The translations under genes and the position numbers were made by a program. DNA of 64,000 nucleotides, from assembly GCA_902524385.1 (NCBI GenBank), contig CABZCZ010000008.1, positions 1 through 64,000 on the forward strand, given 5' to 3'. Origin of the DNA: an uncultured Alphaproteobacteria bacterium. Its GTDB lineage: Bacteria > Pseudomonadota > Alphaproteobacteria > HIMB59 > GCA-002718135. Below, in pieces: positions 28,140 through 37,408 of this stretch. Every line of letters starts with the position of its first letter. Positions within the stretch are counted from its first letter, which is position 1. The notes beneath the pieces were generated by a model. It did not search any database and was not told the origin of the DNA. It saw only the letters and a program-made list of their open reading frames with translations.

Positions 28140-28745
28140 TTGAACAAAAATTCTGTAATAAATAAATACAATCTTAGTAGAAAACAAATTGATTTAATTG
28201 ACAATTACATAAAGAAATTAAAAAAAAGTAATAAGATACACAACTTGGTAGGGCCATCTACAATTGATGTTGCTTGGGATAGACACATTAATGATTCATT
28301 GCAATTGTCTACATTTATTTCGAAAAAAAATGCATCTATAGTAGATCTTGGTACTGGCGCAGGTCTACCAGGAATAATCTTACATATATTCGGACACACA
28401 AACATATTATTAATTGACTCTAAAATGAAAAAAATAAACTTTATTAAAGAATTTGCACACGAAAACAGCTTAGAAATTAAAACTATTTGTACAAGAGTTG
28501 AGAAAATCAAAAATCAAAAATTTGATTTTATTGTTTGCAGGGCTTTTGCACCATTAATAAAATTATTAGATTATTCACGTTTTTTTACTAAAAAAAATAC
28601 ATCATTACTTTTTCTAAAAGGAAGAAGTGTTAAGAAAGAAATTGAAGATGCAAAAAAATTATTTAACTTCAAATGCGATTTGTATCCAAGCAAAAGTGAA
28701 GGTGATGGTTTTGTGTTAAAAATAAACAAATATAAAAAACTGTGA
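28140..28745 (+). CDS. rsmG: 16S rRNA (guanine527-N7)-methyltransferase RsmG (GidB)
   Basis: Methylates G527 of 16S rRNA using SAM. The 201 residues include HNLVGPSTIDVAWDRHINDSLQL, SIVDLGTGAGLPGIILHI (SAM loop), LIDSKMKKINFIKE and DFIVCRAFAPLIKLL. It starts with TTG one base after mnmG, and its stop overlaps the GTG of parA by four bases. Confidence 0.94.
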   Translation: MNKNSVINKYNLSRKQIDLIDNYIKKLKKSNKIHNLVGPSTIDVAWDRHINDSLQLSTFISKKNASIVDLGTGAGLPGIILHIFGHTNILLIDSKMKKINFIKEFAHENSLEIKTICTRVEKIKNQKFDFIVCRAFAPLIKLLDYSRFFTKKNTSLLFLKGRSVKKEIEDAKKLFNFKCDLYPSKSEGDGFVLKINKYKKL

Positions 28746-29515
28746 AAAAAATAATTTCTATATCTAATCAAAAAGGTGGTGTCGGAAAAACTACAACAAC
28801 AATAAATTTAGCAACCTCTTTAGCTGCAGTTAAAAAAAATGTTTTAATTATAGACGCTGATCCACAAGGTAATGCTAGTACAGGACTTGGACTTTCCTAT
28901 GACGATAGAAAGCCATCAATTTATGAAATGATTCACGAAAAAAAACTTTTAGCAGAGGGTATAAAAGACACATTAATACCAGATCTTAAAATCATTGGTG
29001 CAAATACAAATTTAGCTGCAGCCGAAGTAGAGCTCACAAATTTTGAAAACAGAGAGTATGTTTTTAAATCAATATTTTCTGAAATTAATAATTTTGATTT
29101 TATTTTTGTAGATTGTCCTCCAGCCCTTGGTTTACTAACAATCAATTCACTAGTAGCTTCAGATACCACTCTAATTCCTCTTCAGTCTGAGTTTTTTGCT
29201 CTTGAAGGTCTTTCAGCTTTAATGCAAACGATCAAATTAATTCAACAAAACTTCAACAAAGGTCTACAAATAGAAGGAATATTATTAACAATGTTGGACA
29301 AAAGGAATTCATTAAGCTCTTTGGTTGAGAAAGATGTGAGACAGCATTTTGGAAACCAAGTATATAAAACTACCATTCCGAGAAATGTGAAAATATCTGA
29401 GGCTCCAAGTCACGGCAAACCAGCATTGGTATACGATACACAAGCCGCAGGCTCTTTGGCCTATATAGAGCTTGCAAAAGAAGTAATTTTAAATCAAAAT
29501 AAAAACTATGAATAA
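28742..29515 (+). CDS. parA: Chromosome partitioning ATPase ParA
   Basis: Walker-type ATPase that moves ParB-parS complexes. IISISNQKGGVGKTTTTINLA carries the deviant Walker A with the signature Lys, VLIIDADPQGNASTGLGL the A' motif and FIFVDCPPALGLLTINSL Walker B. 257 residues, GTG start. It overlaps rsmG at the front and parB by eight bases at the end. Confidence 0.96.
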   Translation: MKKIISISNQKGGVGKTTTTINLATSLAAVKKNVLIIDADPQGNASTGLGLSYDDRKPSIYEMIHEKKLLAEGIKDTLIPDLKIIGANTNLAAAEVELTNFENREYVFKSIFSEINNFDFIFVDCPPALGLLTINSLVASDTTLIPLQSEFFALEGLSALMQTIKLIQQNFNKGLQIEGILLTMLDKRNSLSSLVEKDVRQHFGNQVYKTTIPRNVKISEAPSHGKPALVYDTQAAGSLAYIELAKEVILNQNKNYE

Positions 29516-30347
29516 AGAAAACAAGCTAGGAATGGGCCTAGGAGCTCTTTTATCAAACACAAACAATAATTCTGAAAACATCAATGGAATTCAAAAAATA
29601 AATATATCACAAATAACCCCCAATCCTGCTCAACCTAGGAAAAATTTTAAAAATGAAGACCTTAAGGAGCTTTCATCTTCGATTAAAAATCAAGGATTAA
29701 TACAGCCTATAATTATAAAGCCAACAAAAGACGGTCAATACCAGATTATTGCCGGGGAAAGAAGGTGGAGGGCGTGCCAACTAAATGGAATGCATGAAGT
29801 AGAATGTGTCATTAAAAATCTAGATGACACAAATGTTTTAGAGGCTGCTTTAATTGAAAACATCCAAAGAGAAGACCTAAATGTTATTGAAGAGGCTAAT
29901 GCCTACAAAGGATTAATCGATATCAAAGGTATCAACAACGAAAGCCTCGCTAAACTAATTGGTAAAAGCTCAAGCCATGTTTCAAATATCTTGCGCCTTT
30001 TAGAGCTTGATATAAAAATACAACAAATGGTGATAAATGGTGATTTATCTATGGGTCATGCGAGAGCTCTTATTGGTGTACCCGATGCAATTAATAAAGC
30101 TAAAGAAATAATTGAGAAAAAACTTAGTGTAAGACAGATAGAAAAAATAACATCCAAATTTAAAAAAAATAAAACAAAAAAAATTTTAAAAGACCCAAAT
30201 ATAGATGATCTCGAAAAAGAGCTTTCAGACAAAATAGGTCTAAAAACATCTATCCAATTTAATGACAATGGATCATCAGGATCACTAACTCTTTATTACT
30301 CTGATTTAAATCAATTAGATGATTTAATGAAAAGACTTAAGCAATAG
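29508..30347 (+). CDS. parB: Chromosome partitioning protein ParB
   Basis: CTPase clamp that loads at parS. The 279 residues start GMGLGALLSN, then ISQITPNPAQPRKNF, the CTP-binding QIIAGERRWRACQLNGM (about 83-99) and ENIQREDLNVIEEA, then a helix-turn-helix (ESLAKLIGKSSSHVSNILRLLEL) and a C-terminal dimer domain. Two parS sites lie upstream at 26.1-26.3 kb. Its 3' end overlaps the convergent holA by 11 bases. Confidence 0.96.
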   Translation: MNKENKLGMGLGALLSNTNNNSENINGIQKINISQITPNPAQPRKNFKNEDLKELSSSIKNQGLIQPIIIKPTKDGQYQIIAGERRWRACQLNGMHEVECVIKNLDDTNVLEAALIENIQREDLNVIEEANAYKGLIDIKGINNESLAKLIGKSSSHVSNILRLLELDIKIQQMVINGDLSMGHARALIGVPDAINKAKEIIEKKLSVRQIEKITSKFKKNKTKKILKDPNIDDLEKELSDKIGLKTSIQFNDNGSSGSLTLYYSDLNQLDDLMKRLKQ

Positions 30348-31275
30348 TAATTTTTTTAATATTCAAAAGAAAACGAAGACCAACAACCAAAGATAAACCA
30401 CCTTCTTTTCGTAAAATACTTTCGGTCGATGAAAGTAATTTTAAAAGCATTTTTTTCTTTTTAGAATTATATTTTCTATAAACATCAATTAAATAGTTTT
30501 TTTCTTTAAATAAATACAATGGAATTTTTTTTTTATATTCATCCTCACTATTACAATCTATGATAAGCTGGCAGAAAAATTTACTATAATAATAGAGCTC
30601 GTTTACATCTGAGTTATTTATAATCTTATCTCTATAAAGCCTTATAATCTCCCTATTTTTTTGAAATAAATTGAAGAAAATTTTTTCTTTTCCAGATTCA
30701 TCAACAGTTAATATTTTTTTAATTTTATCCAATGTTATGTCTTGTTTGCCCAAATCCCTCACTTTAATTAAGTTTTTTTCAAAGAAAATATATTTACTGT
30801 CTAATTTATCAATCAAGAACCAGTAAACATCCTGTGAAATCTCTAATTTATTTTCTATTAAAAATTTATTTAAAATTTTTATTTTCGAATTTTTGTCCAA
30901 TTCATAGCAGTCAATCAGATAAGATTCTTTATCAACAGTAAACAAATTTTTGATTTTTTTAATTTTTTGTGAATTTTCCTGCAAAAATATAAAATGACTT
31001 TCTGATGATCTTAAACTATCCAAAGCTTTTACATCTATTCCTTTATTTCCATTGACAATGTATATGCTTTTATCGCCAAAAAGCCCAACTTCATCTGCAA
31101 AATCATTAATTGTATCTATATTTTTTATTTGAACATTTCCTTCTTTTTTAAAATCCTCAACAATTATTATTTTTATTTTTTCCATAAGTGTTTTTTCGTT
31201 ACCACTTATAAAATAAAATTTTTTCTTTAGAAGAGATGCTTGGTCCATAAGTATGTTTAAGGAATTAATTTTCAT
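30337..31275 (-). CDS. holA: DNA polymerase III delta subunit HolA
   Basis: Clamp-loader subunit that opens the beta clamp. About 312 residues, poorly conserved like all delta subunits: FYFISGNEKTLMEKIKIIIVEDF at the start, the ADEVGLFGDKSIYIVNGNKG region for clamp contact, then helical domains. The assignment also rests on position between lptE and parB, the usual alphaproteobacterial order. The ATG at 31275 forms an ATGA overlap with the lptE stop, better than the TTG at 31281. Confidence 0.85.
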   Translation of the reverse strand: MKINSLNILMDQASLLKKKFYFISGNEKTLMEKIKIIIVEDFKKEGNVQIKNIDTINDFADEVGLFGDKSIYIVNGNKGIDVKALDSLRSSESHFIFLQENSQKIKKIKNLFTVDKESYLIDCYELDKNSKIKILNKFLIENKLEISQDVYWFLIDKLDSKYIFFEKNLIKVRDLGKQDITLDKIKKILTVDESGKEKIFFNLFQKNREIIRLYRDKIINNSDVNELYYYSKFFCQLIIDCNSEDEYKKKIPLYLFKEKNYLIDVYRKYNSKKKKMLLKLLSSTESILRKEGGLSLVVGLRFLLNIKKITIA

Positions 31276-31760
31276 GAACAACTATCTAAATCCCTATCCG
31301 TTATTAAAGAAACAAATCGATTTAAGTTTTCAGTTATAGCCAATTGATATTTTTTTTCTAAAGATGAATCAGTGCCATAATTATAGCCTGAAGACTTTGG
31401 GATTATTGAAAAATAAGACACCAATTCTTTGTCAAAAGTTATACAGTTTTTTTCATTTAAGATTAAAGTGTAAATAAATTTAAGTTCATATCTTAATTTT
31501 GATGTAGCCTGATTTGTTTCTACAGACCTTTTTATTTTATTTTGCTCAATTTTGATTAAGAGGCTAAAAAGAACTTCTTTTTTGTTGCCAAAAAACATTG
31601 GAAGGTATGAGTTCATAAAATTGATATCTAAACCTGAGGTGCTAACATCTGTTTTTTCATATAAAGGATTTATAAGATTTTTGTCTTCTTTATAAACGAA
31701 GTCAATATCACTACAGGATATAATAAACATAAATATAGTGACGAAAAACAGCCTTTTCAT
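31272..31760 (-). CDS. lptE: LPS-assembly lipoprotein LptE-like
   Basis: A 162-residue lipoprotein: [15 protein letters not shown] is a lipobox signal with Cys16. The mature sequence is weakly conserved but has the LptE size and beta/alpha pattern ([29 protein letters not shown]), and it lies between leuS and holA, where lptE belongs. LptE plugs LptD and helps place lipopolysaccharide in the outer membrane. The call leans on position; sequence alone would only say lipoprotein. Confidence 0.7.
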   Translation of the reverse strand: MKRLFFVTIFMFIISCSDIDFVYKEDKNLINPLYEKTDVSTSGLDINFMNSYLPMFFGNKKEVLFSLLIKIEQNKIKRSVETNQATSKLRYELKFIYTLILNEKNCITFDKELVSYFSIIPKSSGYNYGTDSSLEKKYQLAITENLNRFVSLITDRDLDSCS

Positions 31761-34270
31761 TTAATAACCAAATTTATAATCTTGCCAGGAACATAGATCT
31801 CGCGCACAACATTTTTACCATATAAATTTTTTTTAATTTTATCATTCAGCTTAACAATTTCTAAAACTTTTTCTTTAGAAAACTTATCTTCAATCTCAAT
31901 TATTTCTTTTGTCTTACCATTTATTTGTACGGCAATTTTTATTTCTGATTTTCTTATCACGTCTTCTAAAGGCCAGGTTTCATTAATACATAATGTTTTA
32001 TTTCCTAGACTTGACCATATTTCCTCACTTATATGAGGTACAAATGGTTGTAAAATAATTGATAATTTTTCCAACGACCATTTAAAGTTATTTTGTGACA
32101 ATTTATTTTTTAATAATGCATCATTAAGAATGTTTACAAATTCATATATTTTTGCAACTGATTTATTAAATTGAAACGCTTCTATATTTTCTGCTACTTC
32201 ATTAATAATAATTTTTAATTTATTTATGTCTTTAGAATTTCCATCGTTATATGATTGATGGTTTTTATATTTATCAACCAATTCATATAATTTGTTAATA
32301 AACCTGAAAGATGCTGCTATACCAGTATCAGTCCATTGCAAATCTCTTTCTGGCGGACTATCAGATAACATAAACCATCTAGCTGTATCTGCCCCATATG
32401 AGTTAATAATATCATTTGGATCAACAACATTTTTTTTAGATTTGCTCATTTTTTCAATTTTTCCAGTTGTAACTTCTTGATCATTATTATCTCTAAATAC
32501 TCCATTTACTATTTCAACATCCTTTGGTTCTAACCAATCACCACTTTCATTCTTGTAAGTAATGTGAGTTACCATTCCCTGTGTAAACAACCCCTTAAAG
32601 GGTTCGTCTAAGTTAAAATAATTAAGATCTCTTAAGGCTTTTGTAAAAAATCTTGAATAAAGAAGATGCAAAATAGCATGTTCAATACCACCAATATATT
32701 GATCAACTGGCAACCAATAATCTATATCCATTCTGTCAAAAGGTTCTTCTAATCTTGCATTACAATAACGAAAATAATACCAAGAAGACTCAAAAAAAGT
32801 ATCAAACGTATCTGTTTCCCTGATCGCTTTCAATCCTGTTTTAGGACAAACAGTTTCTTTCCAATCAGAGATATTGTTTAATGCGCTAGAAGATTCAGTA
32901 AACTTTTTGATATCTGGTAGTTTTACTGGTAACTCAGAATCTTCAACAGCTATTATCTCTCCATCTTCTCGATAAATTATAGGAATTGGACAACCCCAAA
33001 ATCTTTGACGTGAAACACCCCAATCTCTTAACTTAAAGTTTATTTTTCTCCTTCCAATTTTTTTCTTCTCAATATTTTCAATAATCTTATCCTTTGCATC
33101 ATTTATATTTAATCCATTTATAGAAGGTGAATTGATCATTATACCATCATCAGCAAAAGCCTCATCTGTGATTTTGAAATTATTTTCACTGATATTAGCT
33201 GGCTTAACAACAGGTATTACATCAAGATTATATTCTCTTGCAAAATCAAGATCCCGTTGATCATGTGCAGGGCAACCAAAAATTGCTCCTAATCCATATT
33301 CTTTAAGAACAAAATTAGCTATAAAAATTGGAAGTTTTTTACCCTCAATAAATGGATGTTTTGCAAATAGACCAGTATCAAAGCCCTTTTTAACTTTATC
33401 AGGATTTATGTTTTCACAATCTTTAATAAATTTTTTTAAACTTTCATTATTTTTTGAAATTTTAGTTATTAACTCATGATCACTTGAAATAGCTAAAAAA
33501 GTTGCTCCATAAATAGTATCTGGCCTTGTTGTAAATATTTTGATTTTTGTTTCAATTTCTGAAACATGAAAGTCTATTTCTGCTCCTATTGATTTACCAA
33601 TCCAATTAGATTGCATTATTTTAACTTTGTTTGGCCAATTTTTTAAATTATCCAGATCTTTCAAAAGCTCATCAGAATATTTGCTAATTTTTAAAAACCA
33701 TTGGGACAACTTTTTCTTTTCAATAACAGCTCCTGATCTCCACCCTCTACCATCAATTACTTGTTCATTAGCTAACACTGTTTTGTCTACAGGATCCCAA
33801 TTGACCTCAGCTTCTTTCTTATATGCAAGACCTGCTTTGAACATATCAATAAAAAACTTTTGTTCATGTTTGTAATATTCTGGATGACATGTAGCAATCT
33901 CTCTCTCCCAATCAAGAGAAAGCCCCATTTTTAAAAGTTGTTCTTTCATAGTTTTGATATTTTGATATGTCCAGCTTTCAGGATGTTTTTTCTCTGTTAA
34001 AGCAGCATTTTCAGCAGGAAGACCAAATGCATCCCATCCCATTGGGTGTAATACATTATAACCTTTCATTTTCTTGTATCTTGCTATTACATCTCCTAAT
34101 GTATAGTTTCTCACATGACCCATATGTATTTTTCCTGATGGGTATGGAAACATTTCTAAAACATAAAACTTTTCTTTATTCTCATCTCGCGAAGTCTGAA
34201 AAATTTTATTTTGTGACCAAACATCCTGCCACTTTTTTTCAACTACTTTATGATTGTATCGCGGTGACAC
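31757..34270 (-). CDS. leuS: Leucyl-tRNA synthetase
   Basis: Class I synthetase of 837 residues. [20 protein letters not shown] gives the HIGH-type motif (HMGH), [13 protein letters not shown] follows, an editing domain with [12 protein letters not shown], the tRNA/zinc-region [30 protein letters not shown] as the KMSKS loop and the C-terminal anticodon and tail domains. It overlaps lptE by four bases. Confidence 0.98.
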   Translation of the reverse strand: MSPRYNHKVVEKKWQDVWSQNKIFQTSRDENKEKFYVLEMFPYPSGKIHMGHVRNYTLGDVIARYKKMKGYNVLHPMGWDAFGLPAENAALTEKKHPESWTYQNIKTMKEQLLKMGLSLDWEREIATCHPEYYKHEQKFFIDMFKAGLAYKKEAEVNWDPVDKTVLANEQVIDGRGWRSGAVIEKKKLSQWFLKISKYSDELLKDLDNLKNWPNKVKIMQSNWIGKSIGAEIDFHVSEIETKIKIFTTRPDTIYGATFLAISSDHELITKISKNNESLKKFIKDCENINPDKVKKGFDTGLFAKHPFIEGKKLPIFIANFVLKEYGLGAIFGCPAHDQRDLDFAREYNLDVIPVVKPANISENNFKITDEAFADDGIMINSPSINGLNINDAKDKIIENIEKKKIGRRKINFKLRDWGVSRQRFWGCPIPIIYREDGEIIAVEDSELPVKLPDIKKFTESSSALNNISDWKETVCPKTGLKAIRETDTFDTFFESSWYYFRYCNARLEEPFDRMDIDYWLPVDQYIGGIEHAILHLLYSRFFTKALRDLNYFNLDEPFKGLFTQGMVTHITYKNESGDWLEPKDVEIVNGVFRDNNDQEVTTGKIEKMSKSKKNVVDPNDIINSYGADTARWFMLSDSPPERDLQWTDTGIAASFRFINKLYELVDKYKNHQSYNDGNSKDINKLKIIINEVAENIEAFQFNKSVAKIYEFVNILNDALLKNKLSQNNFKWSLEKLSIILQPFVPHISEEIWSSLGNKTLCINETWPLEDVIRKSEIKIAVQINGKTKEIIEIEDKFSKEKVLEIVKLNDKIKKNLYGKNVVREIYVPGKIINLVIK

Positions 34271-34273
34271 TTT

Positions 34274-34882
34274 TTAACTTGATTGTAGTTTTAATTTTTT
34301 TGCTTTATTTAATATCGCGTTTTCTATCTTAATATTATTTTCTTTTTCTATTTCTTTATTTATCCACGTAGGAGTTTTAAATTCTTGACAAAATGATACC
34401 ACTTTAAGATTCTCAGTATTTAGATTTATACCTGTAATAAAAATATTAAGTTTACAACGTTCTTTTTCGTTACCTGATGTAGAATACCAATCAGTAATAA
34501 TCGTACCTCCAACTTGATCAGCTGAGCTAAGAGGCATAAAATCAATTGTCTCTAATGCAGCCCTCCAAAGATATGGATTTACTGACATTGCAATCACCCC
34601 GGCTGATGTGTTTTTTTCCTTACCATTATCACCCAAAATGCCTGCAACAGAAATGCCGCCTTTCCCAAATAAGCCACCACCTGACTGAAGTCTGGTTTCA
34701 GCATCACGCATCGCCAAATCTTTGTTTATTCCGGAATTAAATACTGTTCCAGATCTATTTATTATCTCGCCAGTTGTTTGTGCCTTAGACCACAATTCAT
34801 CCATTTCCTCTTCACTTTTATTGCTGTTACAAGAAAAGATAAAAATTAATAAAAAAAGGATAATTAATCGAGTTAAAAACAT
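34274..34882 (-). CDS. DUF3576 family lipoprotein
   Basis: A 202-residue lipoprotein with signal RLIILFLLIFIFSC (lipobox Cys18). The mature domain has LWRAALETIDFMPLSSADQVGGTIITDWYS, typical of DUF3576 proteins found next to leuS in alphaproteobacteria. Probably periplasmic or at the outer membrane; molecular role unknown. It ends three bases before leuS begins on the same strand. Confidence 0.8.
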   Translation of the reverse strand: MFLTRLIILFLLIFIFSCNSNKSEEEMDELWSKAQTTGEIINRSGTVFNSGINKDLAMRDAETRLQSGGGLFGKGGISVAGILGDNGKEKNTSAGVIAMSVNPYLWRAALETIDFMPLSSADQVGGTIITDWYSTSGNEKERCKLNIFITGINLNTENLKVVSFCQEFKTPTWINKEIEKENNIKIENAILNKAKKLKLQSS

Positions 34883-34926
34883 TGAATATAATTATTGTAT
34901 AGAAGACTAAATGTAAAACATAAAAA

Positions 34927-34952
34927 AAACGGCACTCGTTAAAGTGCCGTTT
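34927..34952 (-). terminator. Rho-independent terminator of the porin gene
   Basis: A 10-bp perfect stem (AAACGGCACT / AGTGCCGTTT) with a six-base loop, 22 bases after the porin stop, followed by a U tract on the minus strand (A run 34922-34929 on the plus strand). It is also T-rich on the other side, so it could work both ways. It is the only GC-rich terminator hairpin I can see in the window. Confidence 0.88.
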
Positions 34953-34974
34953 TTAAAAGATATAAAACCTTTAA

Positions 34975-36021
34975 TTAAAATGCCATGTTAGCACCGATGT
35001 ACCATGCAGATCCATCAGTTGATGAAGTACCTTCATCACTTGCTTCTGCTGTAGTGTAACCAAGAATTGCAGTCACACCAGCAGCCACAGCGTAAGATAC
35101 ACTAGCTGAAGTTACATCTTTTGAGTCATCAGGTCCAGAAACAGAACCAATTGAGCTATCTTGTGCGTCACCAGAAGCGATACCAACATTAAATGTTAAA
35201 TCACCTGTTACGTATTTAATACCAGCTTTTACAACGTCACCTGCGATTTCATTACCAGATGCAGCACCAACACCAGCTTTGTTACCATCAGCAAAACCAA
35301 CAGCAACAGTTAAGTCACCAGTTACAGCACTTAAACCAATATGGAAACCACCAGTATCATTTGCTACTGCAGTACCAGTTTTTGATCCATCTATTTCAGA
35401 AAAACCAGCACCAATTGTTACAGCGCTGTCACCAAGATCAGTTACATAAGTAGCACCAATCGCAACGTGACCATCAATTCTGTAAGTTGCAGTAGCAGCA
35501 GCACCACCATCTGTTGAAGCTGAGAAAGACATTTTTAGACCATCAGCTAAGAAGTCAGAAGCAGTGTGATACTCAATACCTTGTTTAGATGCACCAGTCA
35601 TAAAGTCTAAACCAGTTTCTGCTGCGTTAGTAGTTGCGTAAGCAACACCTTCCGCACCAGCTGAACCTGGAACAGAAATATCATGTGAACCAGATGCGTT
35701 ACCAGCATTTAATACATCAAGTTTAGATCCATCAGTAAATGCTAAAGTAAAACCAGCGTCTTCATCAGATGATCCGCCACCAGCTTCGTTCATAAGCATA
35801 AAGCTTGATGAGATAGTCATACCACCGTCAGTAGTTTCTGATAAAGATACAGTAAAGTTGTTATCATTGATCTGTGCGTTTGTATCTGTTCCACTAGTTG
35901 GTGAATCAAACTCAAGACCAGTTTGGTGGTTACCACTCATAGTAGCTGTTACAGCTTCAGCAACTGAAGCAGCACCAAGCGTAGAAACTAGAGCAGTTCC
36001 CATTAATAGTTCTTTTTTCAT
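34975..36021 (-). CDS. Gram-negative porin-like outer-membrane protein
   Basis: A 348-residue beta-barrel protein. MKKELLMGTALVSTLGAASVAEA is a Sec signal cut after AEA; the rest is alternating Gly/Ala/Thr/Asp-rich strands (GHVAIGATYVTDLGDSAVTIGAGF, VTGDLTVAVGFADG) and the last residue is Phe, the outer-membrane insertion signal. Base use is clearly more GC-rich and codon choice more uniform than its neighbours, as expected for an abundant protein. Strong AGGAG ribosome site at 36027-36031, good promoter, structured leader and a strong terminator: a stand-alone, highly expressed gene. Confidence 0.9.
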   Translation of the reverse strand: MKKELLMGTALVSTLGAASVAEAVTATMSGNHQTGLEFDSPTSGTDTNAQINDNNFTVSLSETTDGGMTISSSFMLMNEAGGGSSDEDAGFTLAFTDGSKLDVLNAGNASGSHDISVPGSAGAEGVAYATTNAAETGLDFMTGASKQGIEYHTASDFLADGLKMSFSASTDGGAAATATYRIDGHVAIGATYVTDLGDSAVTIGAGFSEIDGSKTGTAVANDTGGFHIGLSAVTGDLTVAVGFADGNKAGVGAASGNEIAGDVVKAGIKYVTGDLTFNVGIASGDAQDSSIGSVSGPDDSKDVTSASVSYAVAAGVTAILGYTTAEASDEGTSSTDGSAWYIGANMAF

Positions 36022-36037
36022 AATTACTCCTTTTGAG

Positions 36038-36055
36038 TTAATGAATATTCATTAA
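36038..36055. repeat. 18-bp perfect palindrome in the porin leader
   Basis: TTAATGAATATTCATTAA is a perfect palindrome seven bases upstream of the porin ribosome site. It could be a repressor operator or, in the RNA, a hairpin that controls ribosome access. Confidence 0.6.
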
Positions 36056-36077
36056 ATACAAGAATCAAACTTGTATT
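36055..36077 (-). promoter_or_regulatory. Stem-loop at the predicted 5' end of porin mRNA
   Basis: AATACAAG (36055-36062) and CTTGTATT (36070-36077) form an 8-bp stem with a seven-base loop. The predicted transcription start is at about 36078, so the RNA would begin with this hairpin, much like the stabilising leader of E. coli ompA. Confidence 0.55.
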
Positions 36078-36084
36078 GAGGAGT

Positions 36085-36113
36085 GTAATATTTAAAAATT
36101 GAATAAAGTTCAA
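36085..36113 (-). promoter_or_regulatory. Housekeeping-sigma promoter of the porin gene
   Basis: Minus strand TTGAAC (36113-36108), 17-base spacer, TATTAC (36090-36085). Ideal spacing and the leader that follows support it. Confidence 0.6.
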
Positions 36114-36176
36114 AAAAAGCATAATGATTTATTATATTTTTTTTAATTATGTTGTTTTTTTACAACAACTATTATT

Positions 36177-36815
36177 ATGTTTAATATACAAAAATTCAAT
36201 GAAATTAGAGAAAAGCTGGAAAAATACAACAATTCTGGCAAAATTGTTGCAATTTCTAAAAACCACCCCTTAGAGAGTGTTCTTGAGGCAATTGATAAAG
36301 GCGTATACATTTTTGGGGAAAACAGGGTTCAAGAAGCAAAAACAAAATTTGCAAAAATTAAAAAAGATAATCCAAAAATTGAATTACACCTAACAGGGCC
36401 CCTACAATCAAATAAAGCAAGGGATGCTCTATTATTGTTTGATGTATTTCATACGATAGATAGAGAAAAAATCGCAAAGGAATTTTCAAAGTATCAGCAA
36501 TTGTTAGTAAATAAAAAATTTTTTGTACAAATAAATACCGGAAGAGAAAAAACCAAGAGCGGAATTTTTCCTGAAGATGTTAAAGACTTCCTCTTCTTTT
36601 TAAAAAATGAAATAAGCCTGCCAATAGAAGGTCTTATGTGTATACCTCCTATAGATGATGATCCAAATTATCATTTTAACCTACTCCAAAATTTGGCAAG
36701 AGAAAACAATAATCATAAGCTTAGTATTGGAATGAGTAGCGATTATGAGGCGGCACTTCCTTTTAAACCAACATATATTAGATTAGGAACTATTTTATTT
36801 GGAAAAAGAAATTGA
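36177..36815 (+). CDS. yggS: YggS-family pyridoxal-phosphate homeostasis protein
   Basis: PLP-binding TIM barrel that keeps free PLP levels in balance. The 212 residues show IVAISKNHPLESVLEAI with the PLP lysine, YIFGENRVQEAKTKF, ELHLTGPLQSNKA, QINTGREKTKSGIFPEDV and LSIGMSSDYEAALPFKPTYIRLGTILFG. Its stop overlaps the TTG start of the next gene. Confidence 0.94.
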   Translation: MFNIQKFNEIREKLEKYNNSGKIVAISKNHPLESVLEAIDKGVYIFGENRVQEAKTKFAKIKKDNPKIELHLTGPLQSNKARDALLLFDVFHTIDREKIAKEFSKYQQLLVNKKFFVQINTGREKTKSGIFPEDVKDFLFFLKNEISLPIEGLMCIPPIDDDPNYHFNLLQNLARENNNHKLSIGMSSDYEAALPFKPTYIRLGTILFGKRN

Positions 36816-37408
36816 AAAACAAAATAAATATATTTTCAGATAAAAAAACTAAATCTTTCTTAATTGATTTACTTCATGATTATGAATTATTTTTTTTAGA
36901 TCTTAATGAAATTCAAAAGCATCTTGATAATTCTGGGGCAAACATAATTTTTGTAAATGAAAAAGAAAGCACAAAGTTAATTGATTTTAAAAAATTAGGT
37001 GATAACTTCCTAATATTGTCAAATTTGAAAAGTACAAATCAGAACATTAACGATCAACTATTCAAAATTCCAAAATCAATTAATAATATAAAAAAAATAA
37101 TTGAAAATTTTGTAGAAAATTTAAAAATTAAATTTCATGATATAACTATTGTTAATGAAAAATTAACTAATATAAATAATAATTCTTTCTGTTATCTAAC
37201 AAAGTTAGAATCGGAAATTTTAACTTATTTAATTATTGAAAAAGAAAGTACAAAAAAACATATACAAGAAAACATTTTAAATATTAAGAGCTCAATTCAA
37301 ACAAACTCACTTGATAGTCATCTTACAAGAATAAGAAAAAAAATGTATAAAATAAAAACTGGTGTTAAAATAAAATCAAAAAGTGAAAAACTATTAATTG
37401 TGATTTAA
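36812..37408 (+). CDS. OmpR-type winged-helix protein with degenerate receiver
   Basis: The C-terminal half (about residues 125-198: LTKLESEILTYLIIEKESTKKHIQENIL ... NSLDSHLTRIRKKMYKI) matches the OmpR winged helix, with the L-E-x-E-I-L-x-Y-L start and the S-H-L-x-R-I-R-K-K recognition helix. The N-terminal 115 residues have the length of a receiver domain but no convincing phosphoacceptor Asp or paired acidic residues. It probably binds DNA without classical phosphorylation. Starts with TTG overlapping the yggS stop; the pair looks co-transcribed. Targets unknown. Confidence 0.65.
   Translation: MKNKINIFSDKKTKSFLIDLLHDYELFFLDLNEIQKHLDNSGANIIFVNEKESTKLIDFKKLGDNFLILSNLKSTNQNINDQLFKIPKSINNIKKIIENFVENLKIKFHDITIVNEKLTNINNNSFCYLTKLESEILTYLIIEKESTKKHIQENILNIKSSIQTNSLDSHLTRIRKKMYKIKTGVKIKSKSEKLLIVI

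Noticed and set aside
35259-35453. Gln/His-rich 64-residue frame on the plus strand
   Set aside because: It is the complement of the porin gene, whose signal peptide, barrel pattern and expression signals are clear.
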